From positions 1 to 64,000 of the forward strand of contig CAVCUP010000004.1 of NCBI GenBank assembly GCA_963605405.1: a stretch of DNA of 64,000 nucleotides. Direction: 5' to 3'. A model generated the notes under the pieces. It saw only the letters and a list, made by a program, of their open reading frames with translations. It searched no databases and was not told the DNA's origin. Source of the DNA: Paratractidigestivibacter sp963605405. GTDB lineage: Bacteria > Actinomycetota > Coriobacteriia > Coriobacteriales > Atopobiaceae. Below, in pieces: positions 17,573 to 25,610 of this stretch (positions are counted from its first letter, which is position 1; each line of letters starts with the position of its first letter). Made by a program: the position numbers and the translations under genes.

Positions 17573-17610
17573 AAGGGCCGCCCGGAATCGCTTCCGAGCG
17601 GCCCTTCTTT
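17573..17610 (+). terminator. Intrinsic terminator after nhaA
   Basis: Stem AAGGGCCGCCCGGAA (17573-17587) / TTCCGAGCGGCCCTT (17592-17606) followed by CTTT. It closely resembles the hairpin at 14058, suggesting a reused terminator cassette. It can serve the convergent gene ending at 17684 as well. Confidence 0.85.
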
Positions 17611-17683
17611 GCATCAATTGAGCAATCGTTAGTGGGCGCCCATCCCGTCGAAGCCGGCAGCTCGCGCTGGCTCCCTGCGGCCC

Positions 17684-18436
17684 TTAGGAGTTCGCGGCCA
17701 CCTTGAGCTCGAAGTAGGCGCGGTTGCTGGCGTACAGCTGGTCGAGGTTCTCGACCAGCGGCTTCTCCCAGTCGGGAAGCGCCTGGTAGCCCGCGAAGGC
17801 GGCGTCGATGCGGTCGCTGCACTCCTGCGTGTACTCGACCACGTATATGTCGTCGATGGCGAACTCGACCACGCGGTAGGCGTCGGTGATGACCGGCTGG
17901 AGATTAACCACGATCTGGCTCTTGCTGTAGGTGATGCTCTCGACCTTGAAGGAGCCGTTCGGGACCTCCACCGTGGGAGTGATGGACCTGTCGGAATCGA
18001 GCATCTGGTCGCTGTAGTGGACGTCGTTGTAGCCGACGAACTTGTAGCCAACCCTGGCCTTTCCGCTGCCCAGGAACATCAGCGCAGTGCCCGTGCCGAC
18101 CTTCAGGTTCTTGTGGGAAAGGTCGACGGTGTAGCTGTTATCGCTCACATCGACGTTCAGCTCCTCGCCCGCAAAGGTCGGGACGACGTTCGACTTGGTG
18201 CCCGAGGCATACAGGGTGTAGTGGGCGAGCATATTGCCCTCAAGGCAGCTGGACAGCATGATCGTGCTGCTCGCGTCCTTAGTCTCGGCCCCCTTGATCT
18301 GGGCCAGGACCTCCTCGGTTTCCATGGCCTGGGCGGAAGCGGGGGCGACCACGATCGCGAAGGCGGCAGCGGCGAAGGCAGCGGTGGCGAAGGCGGCGAC
18401 GAGCTTCTTGGACATGCTGAGGCTCTGCTTCTTCAC
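17684..18436 (-). CDS. Secreted protein of unknown function (paralogue 1)
   Basis: A 250-residue protein with a clear Sec signal peptide: MKKQSLSMSKK, a long Ala/Phe-rich hydrophobic stretch, and a likely AQA-M cleavage near residue 37. The mature part has no motif I recognise. The last 60 residues (ECSDRIDAAFAGYQALPDWEKPLVENLDQLYA) are helical and closely resemble the end of the next gene upstream, as does the signal peptide, so the two are paralogues. The start is GTG with AAGGAGGACC upstream. It is probably co-transcribed with its paralogue 141 bases upstream. Confidence 0.7.
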   Translation of the reverse strand: MKKQSLSMSKKLVAAFATAAFAAAAFAIVVAPASAQAMETEEVLAQIKGAETKDASSTIMLSSCLEGNMLAHYTLYASGTKSNVVPTFAGEELNVDVSDNSYTVDLSHKNLKVGTGTALMFLGSGKARVGYKFVGYNDVHYSDQMLDSDRSITPTVEVPNGSFKVESITYSKSQIVVNLQPVITDAYRVVEFAIDDIYVVEYTQECSDRIDAAFAGYQALPDWEKPLVENLDQLYASNRAYFELKVAANS

Positions 18437-18577
18437 GGTGGTCCTCCTTTTGGTTCCGTCCCACTCGGTCCATGGATTTAAGGGGTGATTCTGCTAACAG
18501 GCGCACGATGCGCTGCCGGGCGCACTAAAGGCGCACCACTGGGCGTACCGCGGCAACGCAAAACGCAAGGACTGACG

Positions 18578-19324
18578 CTAGAGGCCGTAATTCGGATACA
18601 TCGCGGCGTAGAGGGTATCGAGATTGCTGACCAGGTCCTTCTCGTACTTGGGGAGCCAGTTGTAGGCCTCCTTGGCCGCCTCGATGCGTGCCTTGCACTC
18701 CGGCGTGTCCGTGACCTCGCCGATGGCGTCGATTGCCTTCTCGACCTCCTTGTAGGCCTGGGTGGCGGTGCGCTTCAGATAGACCGTGACACGATCATTG
18801 CTGAACACGATGCGGCTAAGCTTGGAGGCCACGTATTCACCGCTCGCCGTTAGGTGCGCGGTGCCCTTAGTGTTGAGCCTTCCTCCCTTGCCGATGTAGA
18901 CGTACTCGTCCCCCTCGTAGCCGAGGCAGGCGGTCTGGGTTCCGTAGCCACAGACCTCCAGCTCCGGATACGTTCCCACTGTGTACTTAGTGAAGTTAAT
19001 GTCGGAAAGATCCGCAACGTACGGGGTGGTCGACACGTCTGCGTGCACGTAATAGGTGCCGAGGTTCCAGCACCACTCAGAGTTGTAATCGTTGGCAATA
19101 TAGACCTGGTAGGCGATGAGCTCGGTCCCCGACTCGTTGTAGATTGCCTTGACTTGGATTGACTTTTTGGTGTTATCGTTCACTGCGGAAATAACGGCAT
19201 CCGCGGCGCTCGTAGTCTCGGCGTGAGCCACTGCAGGCTTGGCCATCAGGCAGCAAGAGGCTAGCAGGAAAGCAAAGGACGCGGCGGCGACCTTCTTGAG
19301 CATGCTGAGGTTCTGCTTCTTCAT
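18578..19324 (-). CDS. Secreted protein of unknown function (paralogue 2)
   Basis: A 248-residue protein with a Sec signal peptide (MKKQNLSMLKK, hydrophobic core, AHA-E cleavage near residue 36). It shares with paralogue 1 the N-terminal MKKQxLSMxKK, a central segment ending with an immunoglobulin-like beta pattern (VTVYLKR / IVVNLQP), and a C-terminal helical module (PECKARIEAAKEAYNWLPKYEK, then LVSNLDTLYA). The middle parts differ strongly, which suggests diversification of an exposed domain. The start ATG has GGAGGACCGCC upstream. No function is assigned; being secreted and duplicated, it may contact the host or cell surface. Confidence 0.7.
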   Translation of the reverse strand: MKKQNLSMLKKVAAASFAFLLASCCLMAKPAVAHAETTSAADAVISAVNDNTKKSIQVKAIYNESGTELIAYQVYIANDYNSEWCWNLGTYYVHADVSTTPYVADLSDINFTKYTVGTYPELEVCGYGTQTACLGYEGDEYVYIGKGGRLNTKGTAHLTASGEYVASKLSRIVFSNDRVTVYLKRTATQAYKEVEKAIDAIGEVTDTPECKARIEAAKEAYNWLPKYEKDLVSNLDTLYAAMYPNYGL

Positions 19325-19596
19325 GGCGGTCCTCCTAATTTAACCTTAGGCCTCGCGGGCCCTGGTCTTCCGGATCTCCATGTGCACAACCGCGAAATGC
19401 GGCTCCCTGGGACACAAATATTACCATAAGACGTGCCTCAATACACGTTAGTTTGCGCAGGTACGGATATTTATTTACGCAGGTCCGGCGATAGCGTGTA
19501 TCCAGCACGTCTCAAGCAGGGAAACACTTGCCGCGCGCTGCTCGACACGTGGTAAATTTCACGGAAATTGGCAAAACGCAGCCCTAGGAGGCGCAC

Positions 19597-20811
19597 ATGA
19601 CCAAGATCGCGATGAAGACCCCTCTCGTCGAGATGGACGGCGACGAGATGACCCGCATCATCTGGCAGATCATCAAAGACGAGCTTATCTCCCCCTACGT
19701 CGACCTCGAGACCGAGTACTACGACCTCGGCCTCGAGTACCGCGACAAGACCGATGACCAGGTCACCGTCGACTCCGCGGAGGCCACCAAGCGCCTGGGC
19801 GTGGCCGTCAAGTGCGCAACCATCACCCCGAACGCCGCCCGCGTCGAGGAGTACGGCCTGAAGCAGATGTGGAAGAGCCCCAACGGCACCATCCGAGCCA
19901 TGCTCGACGGCACCGTGTTCCGCGCGCCCATCGTGGTCAAGGGCATCGACCCCGTCGTGACCTCGTGGAAGAAGCCCATCACCATCGCCCGTCACGCCTA
20001 CGGCGACGTGTACAAGAACGCCGAGATGCGCATCCCCGGCCCCGGCAAGGTCGAGCTCGTCTACACCGCGGCCGACGGCACCGAGACCCGCGAGCTCGTG
20101 CACGACTTCACCGGCGCGGGCGTGGTCCAGGGCCAGCACAACCTGGACGGCTCCATCGAGAGCTTCGCGCGCAGCTGCTTCGAGTACGCGCTTTCCACCA
20201 AGCAGGACCTGTGGTTCGCCACCAAGGACACCATCTCCAAGAAGTACGACCACCGCTTCAAGGACGTCTTTGCCGACCTCTACGAGGCTGAGTACAAGGA
20301 CGCCTTCGAGGCTGCGGGCATCGAGTACTTCTACACGCTGATCGACGACGCCGTGGCCCGCATCATGAAGGCCGAGGGCGGCTTTATCTGGGCATGCAAG
20401 AACTACGACGGCGACGTGATGAGCGACATGCTCTCCAGCGCCTTCGGCAGCCTGGCCATGATGACGTCCGTGCTGGTGAGCCCCCACGGCTACTACGAGT
20501 ACGAGGCCGCTCACGGCACCGTCCAGCGCCACTATTACAAGCACCTCAAGGGCGAGCCGACCTCGACGAACTCCGTGGCAACGATCTTTGCCTGGACCGG
20601 CGCCCTGCGCAAGCGCGGCGAGCTCGACGAGACGCCCGAGCTGGTCGACTTCGCGAACCGCCTGGAGGCCGCGACCCTGCACACCATCGAGGCGGGCAAG
20701 ATGACGGGCGACCTGGCGCGCATCACCTCGCTCGAGAACCCCACCACGCTCGGTACACGCGAGTTCATCCTCGCCATCCGCGAGACCCTCGACGCCGAGG
20801 CTGCCGCGTAG
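19597..20811 (+). CDS. icd: NADP-dependent isocitrate dehydrogenase, dimeric (eukaryote-like) type
   Basis: A 404-residue enzyme of the type II/homodimeric IDH subfamily. The N-terminus reads KTPLVEMDGDEMTRIIWQ; the substrate-phosphate loop SPNGTIRAMLDGTVFRAPI (about residue 94-112) and the metal site IDDAVARIMKAEGGFIWACKNYDGDVMSD (about 248-276) are intact. NADP-binding determinants occur at HGTVQRHY and GEPTSTN (about 308-330). It converts isocitrate to 2-oxoglutarate, giving NADPH and the carbon skeleton for glutamate. The start has AGGAGGCGCAC upstream. No other TCA gene is adjacent, in keeping with a partial cycle used for glutamate synthesis. Confidence 0.97.
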   Translation: MTKIAMKTPLVEMDGDEMTRIIWQIIKDELISPYVDLETEYYDLGLEYRDKTDDQVTVDSAEATKRLGVAVKCATITPNAARVEEYGLKQMWKSPNGTIRAMLDGTVFRAPIVVKGIDPVVTSWKKPITIARHAYGDVYKNAEMRIPGPGKVELVYTAADGTETRELVHDFTGAGVVQGQHNLDGSIESFARSCFEYALSTKQDLWFATKDTISKKYDHRFKDVFADLYEAEYKDAFEAAGIEYFYTLIDDAVARIMKAEGGFIWACKNYDGDVMSDMLSSAFGSLAMMTSVLVSPHGYYEYEAAHGTVQRHYYKHLKGEPTSTNSVATIFAWTGALRKRGELDETPELVDFANRLEAATLHTIEAGKMTGDLARITSLENPTTLGTREFILAIRETLDAEAAA

Positions 20812-20856
20812 GGCGCGCCGCGGGAGCGCTCACGCGCTAAGCCCCCAAACGAATCG

Positions 20857-20894
20857 AAGGCCCGGCCAAGCACCCGCTCGGCCGGGCCTTTCTC
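20857..20894 (+). terminator. Intrinsic terminator after icd
   Basis: Perfect 11-bp stem AAGGCCCGGCC (20857-20867) / GGCCGGGCCTT (20880-20890), then TCTC. It lies 46 bases after the stop codon. Confidence 0.85.
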
Positions 20895-21094
20895 GGCAGC
20901 CGTTGGCTCCGCGAACGGGCAAGCAGCGCCCGGTCGGCGCCCCCGAAGGGAGCCGCGGCCGTCAAATATAGAAGCGCTGCCCAGCAGATACCCGGCCCCC
21001 TGCCGCCCGAGCTCCCTCCACGGCGTCCATGCGACGCCCGCAACGCATGCCGAGCACGGGCCGACGCGCTACACTAGCTGAGAAAACGACTGAT

Positions 21095-21127
21095 GCCCGC
21101 CTTCGGCCCCGGCCCGGCGGGCTTCTT
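21095..21127 (+). terminator. Terminator-like hairpin in the panB leader
   Basis: Stem GCCCGCC (21095-21101) / GGCGGGC (21116-21122) followed by TTCTTTGC. It lies only 30 bases before the panB start and about 20 bases after a possible -10 (TACACT near 21070). It is either an attenuator of the pan operon or the end of an upstream short transcript. Confidence 0.55.
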
Positions 21128-21156
21128 TGCACGCGATTAAGGAGGGGCCCCACCCC

Positions 21157-22008
21157 ATGGCAAACACCGTCCTCACCCTCAAGAAGAAGGTCGACGAAGG
21201 CAGCAAGGTCACGATGGTGACCAGCTACGACTACACGATGGCCGCGCTTACCGAGGCCGCCGGGATCGACATGATCCTCGTCGGCGACTCGCTCGGCATG
21301 ACGATGATGGGCTACGACTCGACGCTGCCCGTGACCATGGACGACATGGTCCACCACACCCGTTGCGTCACCCGTGCGACCGACAACACCTTCGTCGTAG
21401 CCGATATGCCCTTCATGAGCTATCAGGCGAGCCTCGAGCAGGCGCTCGAGAACGCCGGCCGCCTCATGAAGGAGGGTCGTGCCCAGGCCGTCAAGCTCGA
21501 GGGTGGCGCGCGCTGCGTGGAGCAGATCCGCGCGATGGTCGAGGCCGGCATCCCCGTGGTGGGCCACCTGGGCCTCACGCCGCAGTCGGTGAACGCCTTC
21601 GGCGGCTTCAAGGTGCAGGGCAGGTCCGTCGAGGCGGCGCGCCAGCTCGTCGATGATGCCCTGGCCATCGAGGCCGCGGGCGCCTTCTGCATCGTGCTCG
21701 AGTGCGTGCCCGCCAACCTTGCCACGTACATAACGAGCCAGCTGACCAGCGCGTTTACCATCGGCATCGGCGCCGGCAACGGCTGCGACGGCCAGGTTCT
21801 CGTCATGCAGGACATGCTCGGCATGACGGCCGGCGGCTTCAAGCCCAAGATGGTCCGCCAGTTCGCGCAGGTGGGCCAGGCCGTCGTCGACGCCTTCCAC
21901 GCCTACGACGAGGCCGTCCAGTCGGGCGACTTCCCTGCCGCCGCCGAGAGCTACAAGGACCTCGACCCCGAGGTCATGAACCAGGTCGCGGCCCGGACCG
22001 CCGAGTAA
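21157..22008 (+). CDS. panB: 3-methyl-2-oxobutanoate (ketopantoate) hydroxymethyltransferase
   Basis: A 283-residue PanB. Family motifs seen are KVTMVTSYDYTMAALTEAAGIDMILVGDSLGM (about residue 15-45, with metal ligands), VADMPFMSY (about 85), VKLEGG (about 115) and IPVVGHLGLTPQS (about 137). The catalytic glutamate region is VLECVP (about 180). It transfers a hydroxymethyl group from methylene-tetrahydrofolate to 2-oxoisovalerate, the first step to pantothenate. The start was placed at the ATG after AAGGAGGGGCCCC, not at the upstream in-frame ATG. It leads an operon with panC, a DUF2520 gene and panD. Confidence 0.97.
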   Translation: MANTVLTLKKKVDEGSKVTMVTSYDYTMAALTEAAGIDMILVGDSLGMTMMGYDSTLPVTMDDMVHHTRCVTRATDNTFVVADMPFMSYQASLEQALENAGRLMKEGRAQAVKLEGGARCVEQIRAMVEAGIPVVGHLGLTPQSVNAFGGFKVQGRSVEAARQLVDDALAIEAAGAFCIVLECVPANLATYITSQLTSAFTIGIGAGNGCDGQVLVMQDMLGMTAGGFKPKMVRQFAQVGQAVVDAFHAYDEAVQSGDFPAAAESYKDLDPEVMNQVAARTAE

Positions 22009-22070
22009 GCCTCCCGGCAAGCCGCCCGATAAGCCACCGCACGCCCAATCTCCCAAGTAAGGAGCAACTC

Positions 22071-22973
22071 ATGCAAACCGCATCCACCGTCGCCGAGGTC
22101 CGCGAGCAGGTCCGCGCCTGGAAGCGCGAGGGCCTCACCGTCGGCCTCGTCCCCACCATGGGCTACCTGCACGAGGGCCACAAGAGCCTCATCGTGCGCG
22201 CAGCCGCCGAGAACGACCGCGTCGTCGTCTCCGACTTCGTGAACCCGACGCAGTTCGGGCCCACCGAGGACCTCGAGAGCTACCCGCGCGACTTCGAGCG
22301 CGACTGCGCCCTGTGCGAGGAGGCCGGCGCCGCGCTCGTCTTCCACCCCGAGCCCTCTGAGATGTACGCGCCCGATGCCTGCACCTACGTGAACATGGAC
22401 GAGCTCACCCACGAGCTCTGCGGCCTCACGCGCCCCATCCACTTTCGCGGCGTGTGCACCGTGGTCTCCAAGCTCTTCAACATCGTGACCCCCGACCGCG
22501 CCTACTTCGGCCAGAAGGACGCCCAGCAGCTCGCCGTCATCCGCCGCATGGTGCGCGACCTCAACTTCGGCATCGAGATCGTGGGCTGCCCGATCGTGCG
22601 CGAGGAGGACGGCCTGGCCAAGAGCTCGCGCAACACGTATCTCTCGCCCGAGGAACGCACGGCAGCGCTCTGCCTGTCTCGTGCCGTTTTCGCAGGCCAG
22701 AAGCTTGTTGAGGATGGCGAGAAGGACGCTGCGGTGGTCCTGGCCGCCATGCGCGGGATCATCGAGGCCGAGCCGCTGGCCCAGATCGACTACGTGAAGA
22801 TGGTCGACTTCGAGAACATCGTGCAGATCGAGCGCATCGAGGACGCGCCGGTGCTCTGCGCCATGGCCGTCTACGTGGGCAAGACCCGCCTCATTGACAA
22901 CTTCATCTACGACCCGGCGTGCGCCTGCGGCAAGGGCGAGGGCCGCTGCTGCGGTTGCGGCTGCGGCGACTAG
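22071..22973 (+). CDS. panC: Pantothenate synthetase with cysteine-rich C-terminal tail
   Basis: A 300-residue pantoate-beta-alanine ligase. Motifs include VPTMGYLHEGHKSL (about residue 27-40, nucleotide-binding HxGH-type), FVNPTQFGPTEDL (about 57-69), YFGQKDAQQ (about 145) and EDGLAKSSRNTYLS (about 183-196, KMSKS-like). It joins pantoate to beta-alanine with ATP. The family usually ends soon after the last beta strand; here a short tail CACGKGEGRCCGCGCGD carries seven cysteines within its last 17 residues, a feature I do not know from other PanC proteins. The start has AAGGAGCAACTC upstream, and the gene follows panB by 62 bases. Confidence 0.96.
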   Translation: MQTASTVAEVREQVRAWKREGLTVGLVPTMGYLHEGHKSLIVRAAAENDRVVVSDFVNPTQFGPTEDLESYPRDFERDCALCEEAGAALVFHPEPSEMYAPDACTYVNMDELTHELCGLTRPIHFRGVCTVVSKLFNIVTPDRAYFGQKDAQQLAVIRRMVRDLNFGIEIVGCPIVREEDGLAKSSRNTYLSPEERTAALCLSRAVFAGQKLVEDGEKDAAVVLAAMRGIIEAEPLAQIDYVKMVDFENIVQIERIEDAPVLCAMAVYVGKTRLIDNFIYDPACACGKGEGRCCGCGCGD

Positions 22974-22975
22974 CC

Positions 22976-23800
22976 GTGCCCGTACGCATCGCTTTCATCG
23001 GGGCCGGCAAGGTCGGCTGCTCCCTCGCCCGTTACCTGGGCGAGAGCGGGGCGGCCGAGCTTGCCGGCTTTTTCTCGCGAACGCCGGAACACGCGCAGGA
23101 GGCCGCGGCGATTGCCGGCGGCGCCGTGTTTGGGTCGGCACTCGAGGCAACTTTGGCCGCCGACCTGGTGTTTATTACCACGCCGGACACAGGCATCGCG
23201 ACGGCGGCGGCCGAGCTCGCGGCCTCCGCGAGCCGGGAAGGCGTCGGCCTCGCCGGCAAGAAGTTCGCCCACTGCTCCGGCGCGCTGGCCGCCGACGCGC
23301 TGGCCCCTCTGCGCGGGGCCGGGGCCGCCGTCGCCTCTTGCCATCCGCTCTACGCCGTGAGCAGCCGCTTCGACTGCTGGCAGGAGCTCGCCCGCGCCTG
23401 GTTCACGCTCGAGGGGGACGACGCGGCGGTCGAGGCGCTCGAGGGCCTTCTCGCCAAATGCGGCAACCGCGTCGCGCGCATCCCCGCCGACCAGAAAACG
23501 CGCTACCACGCCGCGGCCGTCATGGCGTCGAACCTGGTCGTCGGCCTATACGAGACAGCGGCGCGCGAGCTCGCCGCCTGCGGGTTCTCCCCCGCCGACG
23601 CCGAGCGCGCCCTCGCGCCGCTCTTCCTCGGAAACGCCGAGCACATCGCCGCCGACGGCGTCGCGGCGTCTCTTACCGGCCCCGCCGCACGCGGGGACGA
23701 TGCCACCGTCAATGCGCATCTGAGCTGTCTTTGTGGGGATACGAAGCGGGTCTACGAGCTGCTCACGCGCGTGTTGTACTCTATCGCAGGCCAAAATTAG
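22976..23800 (+). CDS. Rossmann-like / DUF2520 protein, candidate alternative ketopantoate reductase
   Basis: A 274-residue protein. An N-terminal NAD(P)-binding Rossmann fold opens with VRIAFIGAGKVGCSLARYL, then VFITTPDTGI and KFAHCSGAL at strand ends. A helical C-terminal DUF2520-type domain contains DQKTRYHAAAVMASNLVVGLYE. The gene begins with a GTG two bases after the panC stop, so it is translationally coupled. No PanE or IlvC-type ketopantoate reductase is visible in the cluster. From memory, the alternative reductase PanG of Francisella is of related Rossmann/DUF2520 type, so this gene may reduce ketopantoate to pantoate. That assignment is inference from position and fold. Confidence 0.75.
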   Translation: MPVRIAFIGAGKVGCSLARYLGESGAAELAGFFSRTPEHAQEAAAIAGGAVFGSALEATLAADLVFITTPDTGIATAAAELAASASREGVGLAGKKFAHCSGALAADALAPLRGAGAAVASCHPLYAVSSRFDCWQELARAWFTLEGDDAAVEALEGLLAKCGNRVARIPADQKTRYHAAAVMASNLVVGLYETAARELAACGFSPADAERALAPLFLGNAEHIAADGVAASLTGPAARGDDATVNAHLSCLCGDTKRVYELLTRVLYSIAGQN

Positions 23801-23827
23801 CTAAACCATCACCTAGGAGCTTCCCGC

Positions 23828-24220
23828 ATGATGCTCAACATGCTCAAGGGCAAGATTCACCGCGCGACCGTCGTTCAGGCGGAGCTCGACTACGTCGGGT
23901 CCATCACCGTCGACGAGGACCTCATGGAGGCCGCCGGCATCCTCGAGTACGAGAAGGTCACGGTCGCGGACGTGAACAACGGCAACCGCCTGGAGACCTA
24001 CGTCATCGCAGGCGAGCGCGGCAGCGGCATGATCTGCCTCAACGGCGCCGCCGCCCACTACGTCGAGGTCGGCGATAAGGTCATCATCATGTGCTATGCG
24101 CAGATGGACGAGGCCGAGGCCCGCGACTTCCAGCCCCACGTCGTCTTCGTCGACGACCAGAACCGCCCCTCCCGCGTGACCCGCTACGAAAAGCACGGCC
24201 GCCTCGAGGATATGGCGTAA
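23828..24220 (+). CDS. panD: Aspartate 1-decarboxylase proenzyme
   Basis: A 130-residue pyruvoyl-dependent decarboxylase. The self-cleavage site is YVGS (Gly24-Ser25 region, sequence LDYVGSITVDEDLMEAAG), which yields the pyruvoyl group on the new alpha chain. NNGNRLETYVI and GAAAHYVEVGDKVIIM follow as in the family. It makes beta-alanine from aspartate for PanC. The first of two adjacent ATGs follows AGGAGCTTCCCGC. It closes the panB-panC-DUF2520-panD operon, giving every step from 2-oxoisovalerate and aspartate to pantothenate if the DUF2520 protein is the reductase. Confidence 0.96.
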   Translation: MMLNMLKGKIHRATVVQAELDYVGSITVDEDLMEAAGILEYEKVTVADVNNGNRLETYVIAGERGSGMICLNGAAAHYVEVGDKVIIMCYAQMDEAEARDFQPHVVFVDDQNRPSRVTRYEKHGRLEDMA

Positions 24221-24267
24221 AGAAACGCAGTCGCCCCCGACAAAAAGCCAAATTAGCCCGATTTACA

Positions 24268-24297
24268 GCCCGCGTCGATTCCCGGCGCGGGCTTTTC
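24268..24297 (+). terminator. Intrinsic terminator after panD
   Basis: Stem GCCCGCG (24268-24274) / CGCGGGC (24286-24292) followed by TTTTCTCG. Confidence 0.85.
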
Positions 24298-24438
24298 TCG
24301 ACTTCTCGAAGCCAAACTCGCGAATGCCTCGCAAATCCCATGCCCCGCCCGCGGAACCGTTCGGCGATACCGTGGGCGGACCGCGTCCCTTCGTTCAAAC
24401 TTGACGTAATTGACCCCCGTTCAAAAAAGGAGGCCCTT

Positions 24439-25371
24439 ATGGCGTTCAAGAAGGTTGTTGTGGCAGGCGGCGGCGTGCTCGGTAGCCAAATCGCTTTCCA
24501 AGCGGCGTATTGCGGGTTCGATGTGACCATCTGGCTGCGCAGCGAGGGCTCAATCGGGCGCACGCAGCCAAAGATCGACAAGCTGCTCAGCACCTACCTG
24601 GAGGCCATCGACCAGATGGCGGACGGCTCCGGCCCTTGGTGCGCCGGGATCGCCGACTCGGATACGCCCCTCGATGTCGATGCCTGCCACGACCGCGTAA
24701 AGAAGGCCTACTACGGCCTCAAGCTCGAGCTCGACATGGCCGCCGCCGTGGCCGACGCTGACCTCGTTATTGAATCGATGTCCGAGGACCCCAAGGCCAA
24801 GGTCGAGTTCTACGAGAAGCTCGCGCCGCTCATGCCGGAGAAGACCGTGCTGGCCACGAACTCCTCCACCCTGCTGCCCAGCCAGTTCGCCAAGTGCACC
24901 GGGCGCCCCGCCAAGTACGTGGCGCTGCACTTCGCGAACTCCATCTGGAAGAACAACACCGCCGAGGTCATGGGACACGCCGGCACCGACCCTGCCGTCT
25001 TCGACCAGATGATCGAGTTTGCCAACCAGATCCGCATGATCGCCCTGCCCGTGCGCAAGGAGAAGAACGGCTACCTGCTCAACTCCATGCTCGTGCCGTT
25101 CCTGCTTTCCGGCCTGGACCTCTGGGCCTCGGGCGTCTCCGACCCGAAGAGCATCGACATTGCCTGGGAGCACGGGACCGGCGCGCCTAAGGGCCCATTC
25201 CGCATCATCGACACCGTCGGCCTCGCCACGGCCCACAACATCGTGATGCAGTTCCAGAGCGTTCCCGGCCTTCTGAACCCGCTATTTAAAAAGATGATGC
25301 TCCCCTACAACTACAAGACCATGGCGCGACTGCTCAAGGATATGATCGACCGCGGCGAGAGCTTCTATTAA
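24439..25371 (+). CDS. 3-hydroxyacyl-CoA dehydrogenase (3-hydroxybutyryl-CoA dehydrogenase-like)
   Basis: A 310-residue enzyme with the N-terminal NAD-binding fold VVVAGGGVLGSQIAFQAA (residues 6-23), the catalytic His in KYVALHFANSIW (about 157), and a C-terminal helical dimerisation domain. DADLVIESMSEDPKAKVEFYEKL (about 105-127) and LATNSSTLLPS (about 138) are family patterns. It oxidises L-3-hydroxyacyl-CoA or makes it from acetoacetyl-CoA. The usual HFFNP after the catalytic His is HFANS, so the substrate may differ. The start ATG follows AAAAAAGGAGGCCCTT. It stands alone between two terminators, with no thiolase or crotonase nearby. Confidence 0.88.
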   Translation: MAFKKVVVAGGGVLGSQIAFQAAYCGFDVTIWLRSEGSIGRTQPKIDKLLSTYLEAIDQMADGSGPWCAGIADSDTPLDVDACHDRVKKAYYGLKLELDMAAAVADADLVIESMSEDPKAKVEFYEKLAPLMPEKTVLATNSSTLLPSQFAKCTGRPAKYVALHFANSIWKNNTAEVMGHAGTDPAVFDQMIEFANQIRMIALPVRKEKNGYLLNSMLVPFLLSGLDLWASGVSDPKSIDIAWEHGTGAPKGPFRIIDTVGLATAHNIVMQFQSVPGLLNPLFKKMMLPYNYKTMARLLKDMIDRGESFY

Positions 25372-25400
25372 ACGAATATTCGCCAACATCCGGAAGCTCA

Positions 25401-25439
25401 GGCGGCAAGAGGCGCAGCGTCTCTTGCCGCCTCTTTCTT
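25401..25439 (+). terminator. Intrinsic terminator after the 3-hydroxyacyl-CoA dehydrogenase gene
   Basis: Perfect 11-bp stem GGCGGCAAGAG (25401-25411) / CTCTTGCCGCC (25421-25431) followed by TCTTTCTT. Confidence 0.92.
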
Positions 25440-25455
25440 GTGCAGCCCGACCAAG

Positions 25456-25516
25456 CCGCCCGGCCCCGCGCCGCCCGCCTTGCTGATTCCGCCCGGCCCC
25501 GCGCCGCCCGCCTTGC
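25456..25516. repeat. Two perfect 28-bp direct repeats upstream of eno
   Basis: Positions 25456-25483 and 25489-25516 are identical over 28 bases and separated by TGATT, a 33-bp period. They lie between the terminator and the eno promoter. Confidence 0.9.
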
Positions 25517-25560
25517 AAAATCATTTCCTTCGCCGATGTATACGCAAGAGTTAGTTTAGG

Positions 25561-25566
25561 TATACT
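25561..25566 (+). promoter_or_regulatory. eno promoter -10 element
   Basis: TATACT, preceded by an AT-rich stretch, 45 bases before the enolase start. No convincing -35 hexamer stands at the usual distance. Confidence 0.5.
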
Positions 25567-25610
25567 CTGGCATGGCAAGTTAGGCATGGCTAACAAGAAA
25601 GGTCAACACT

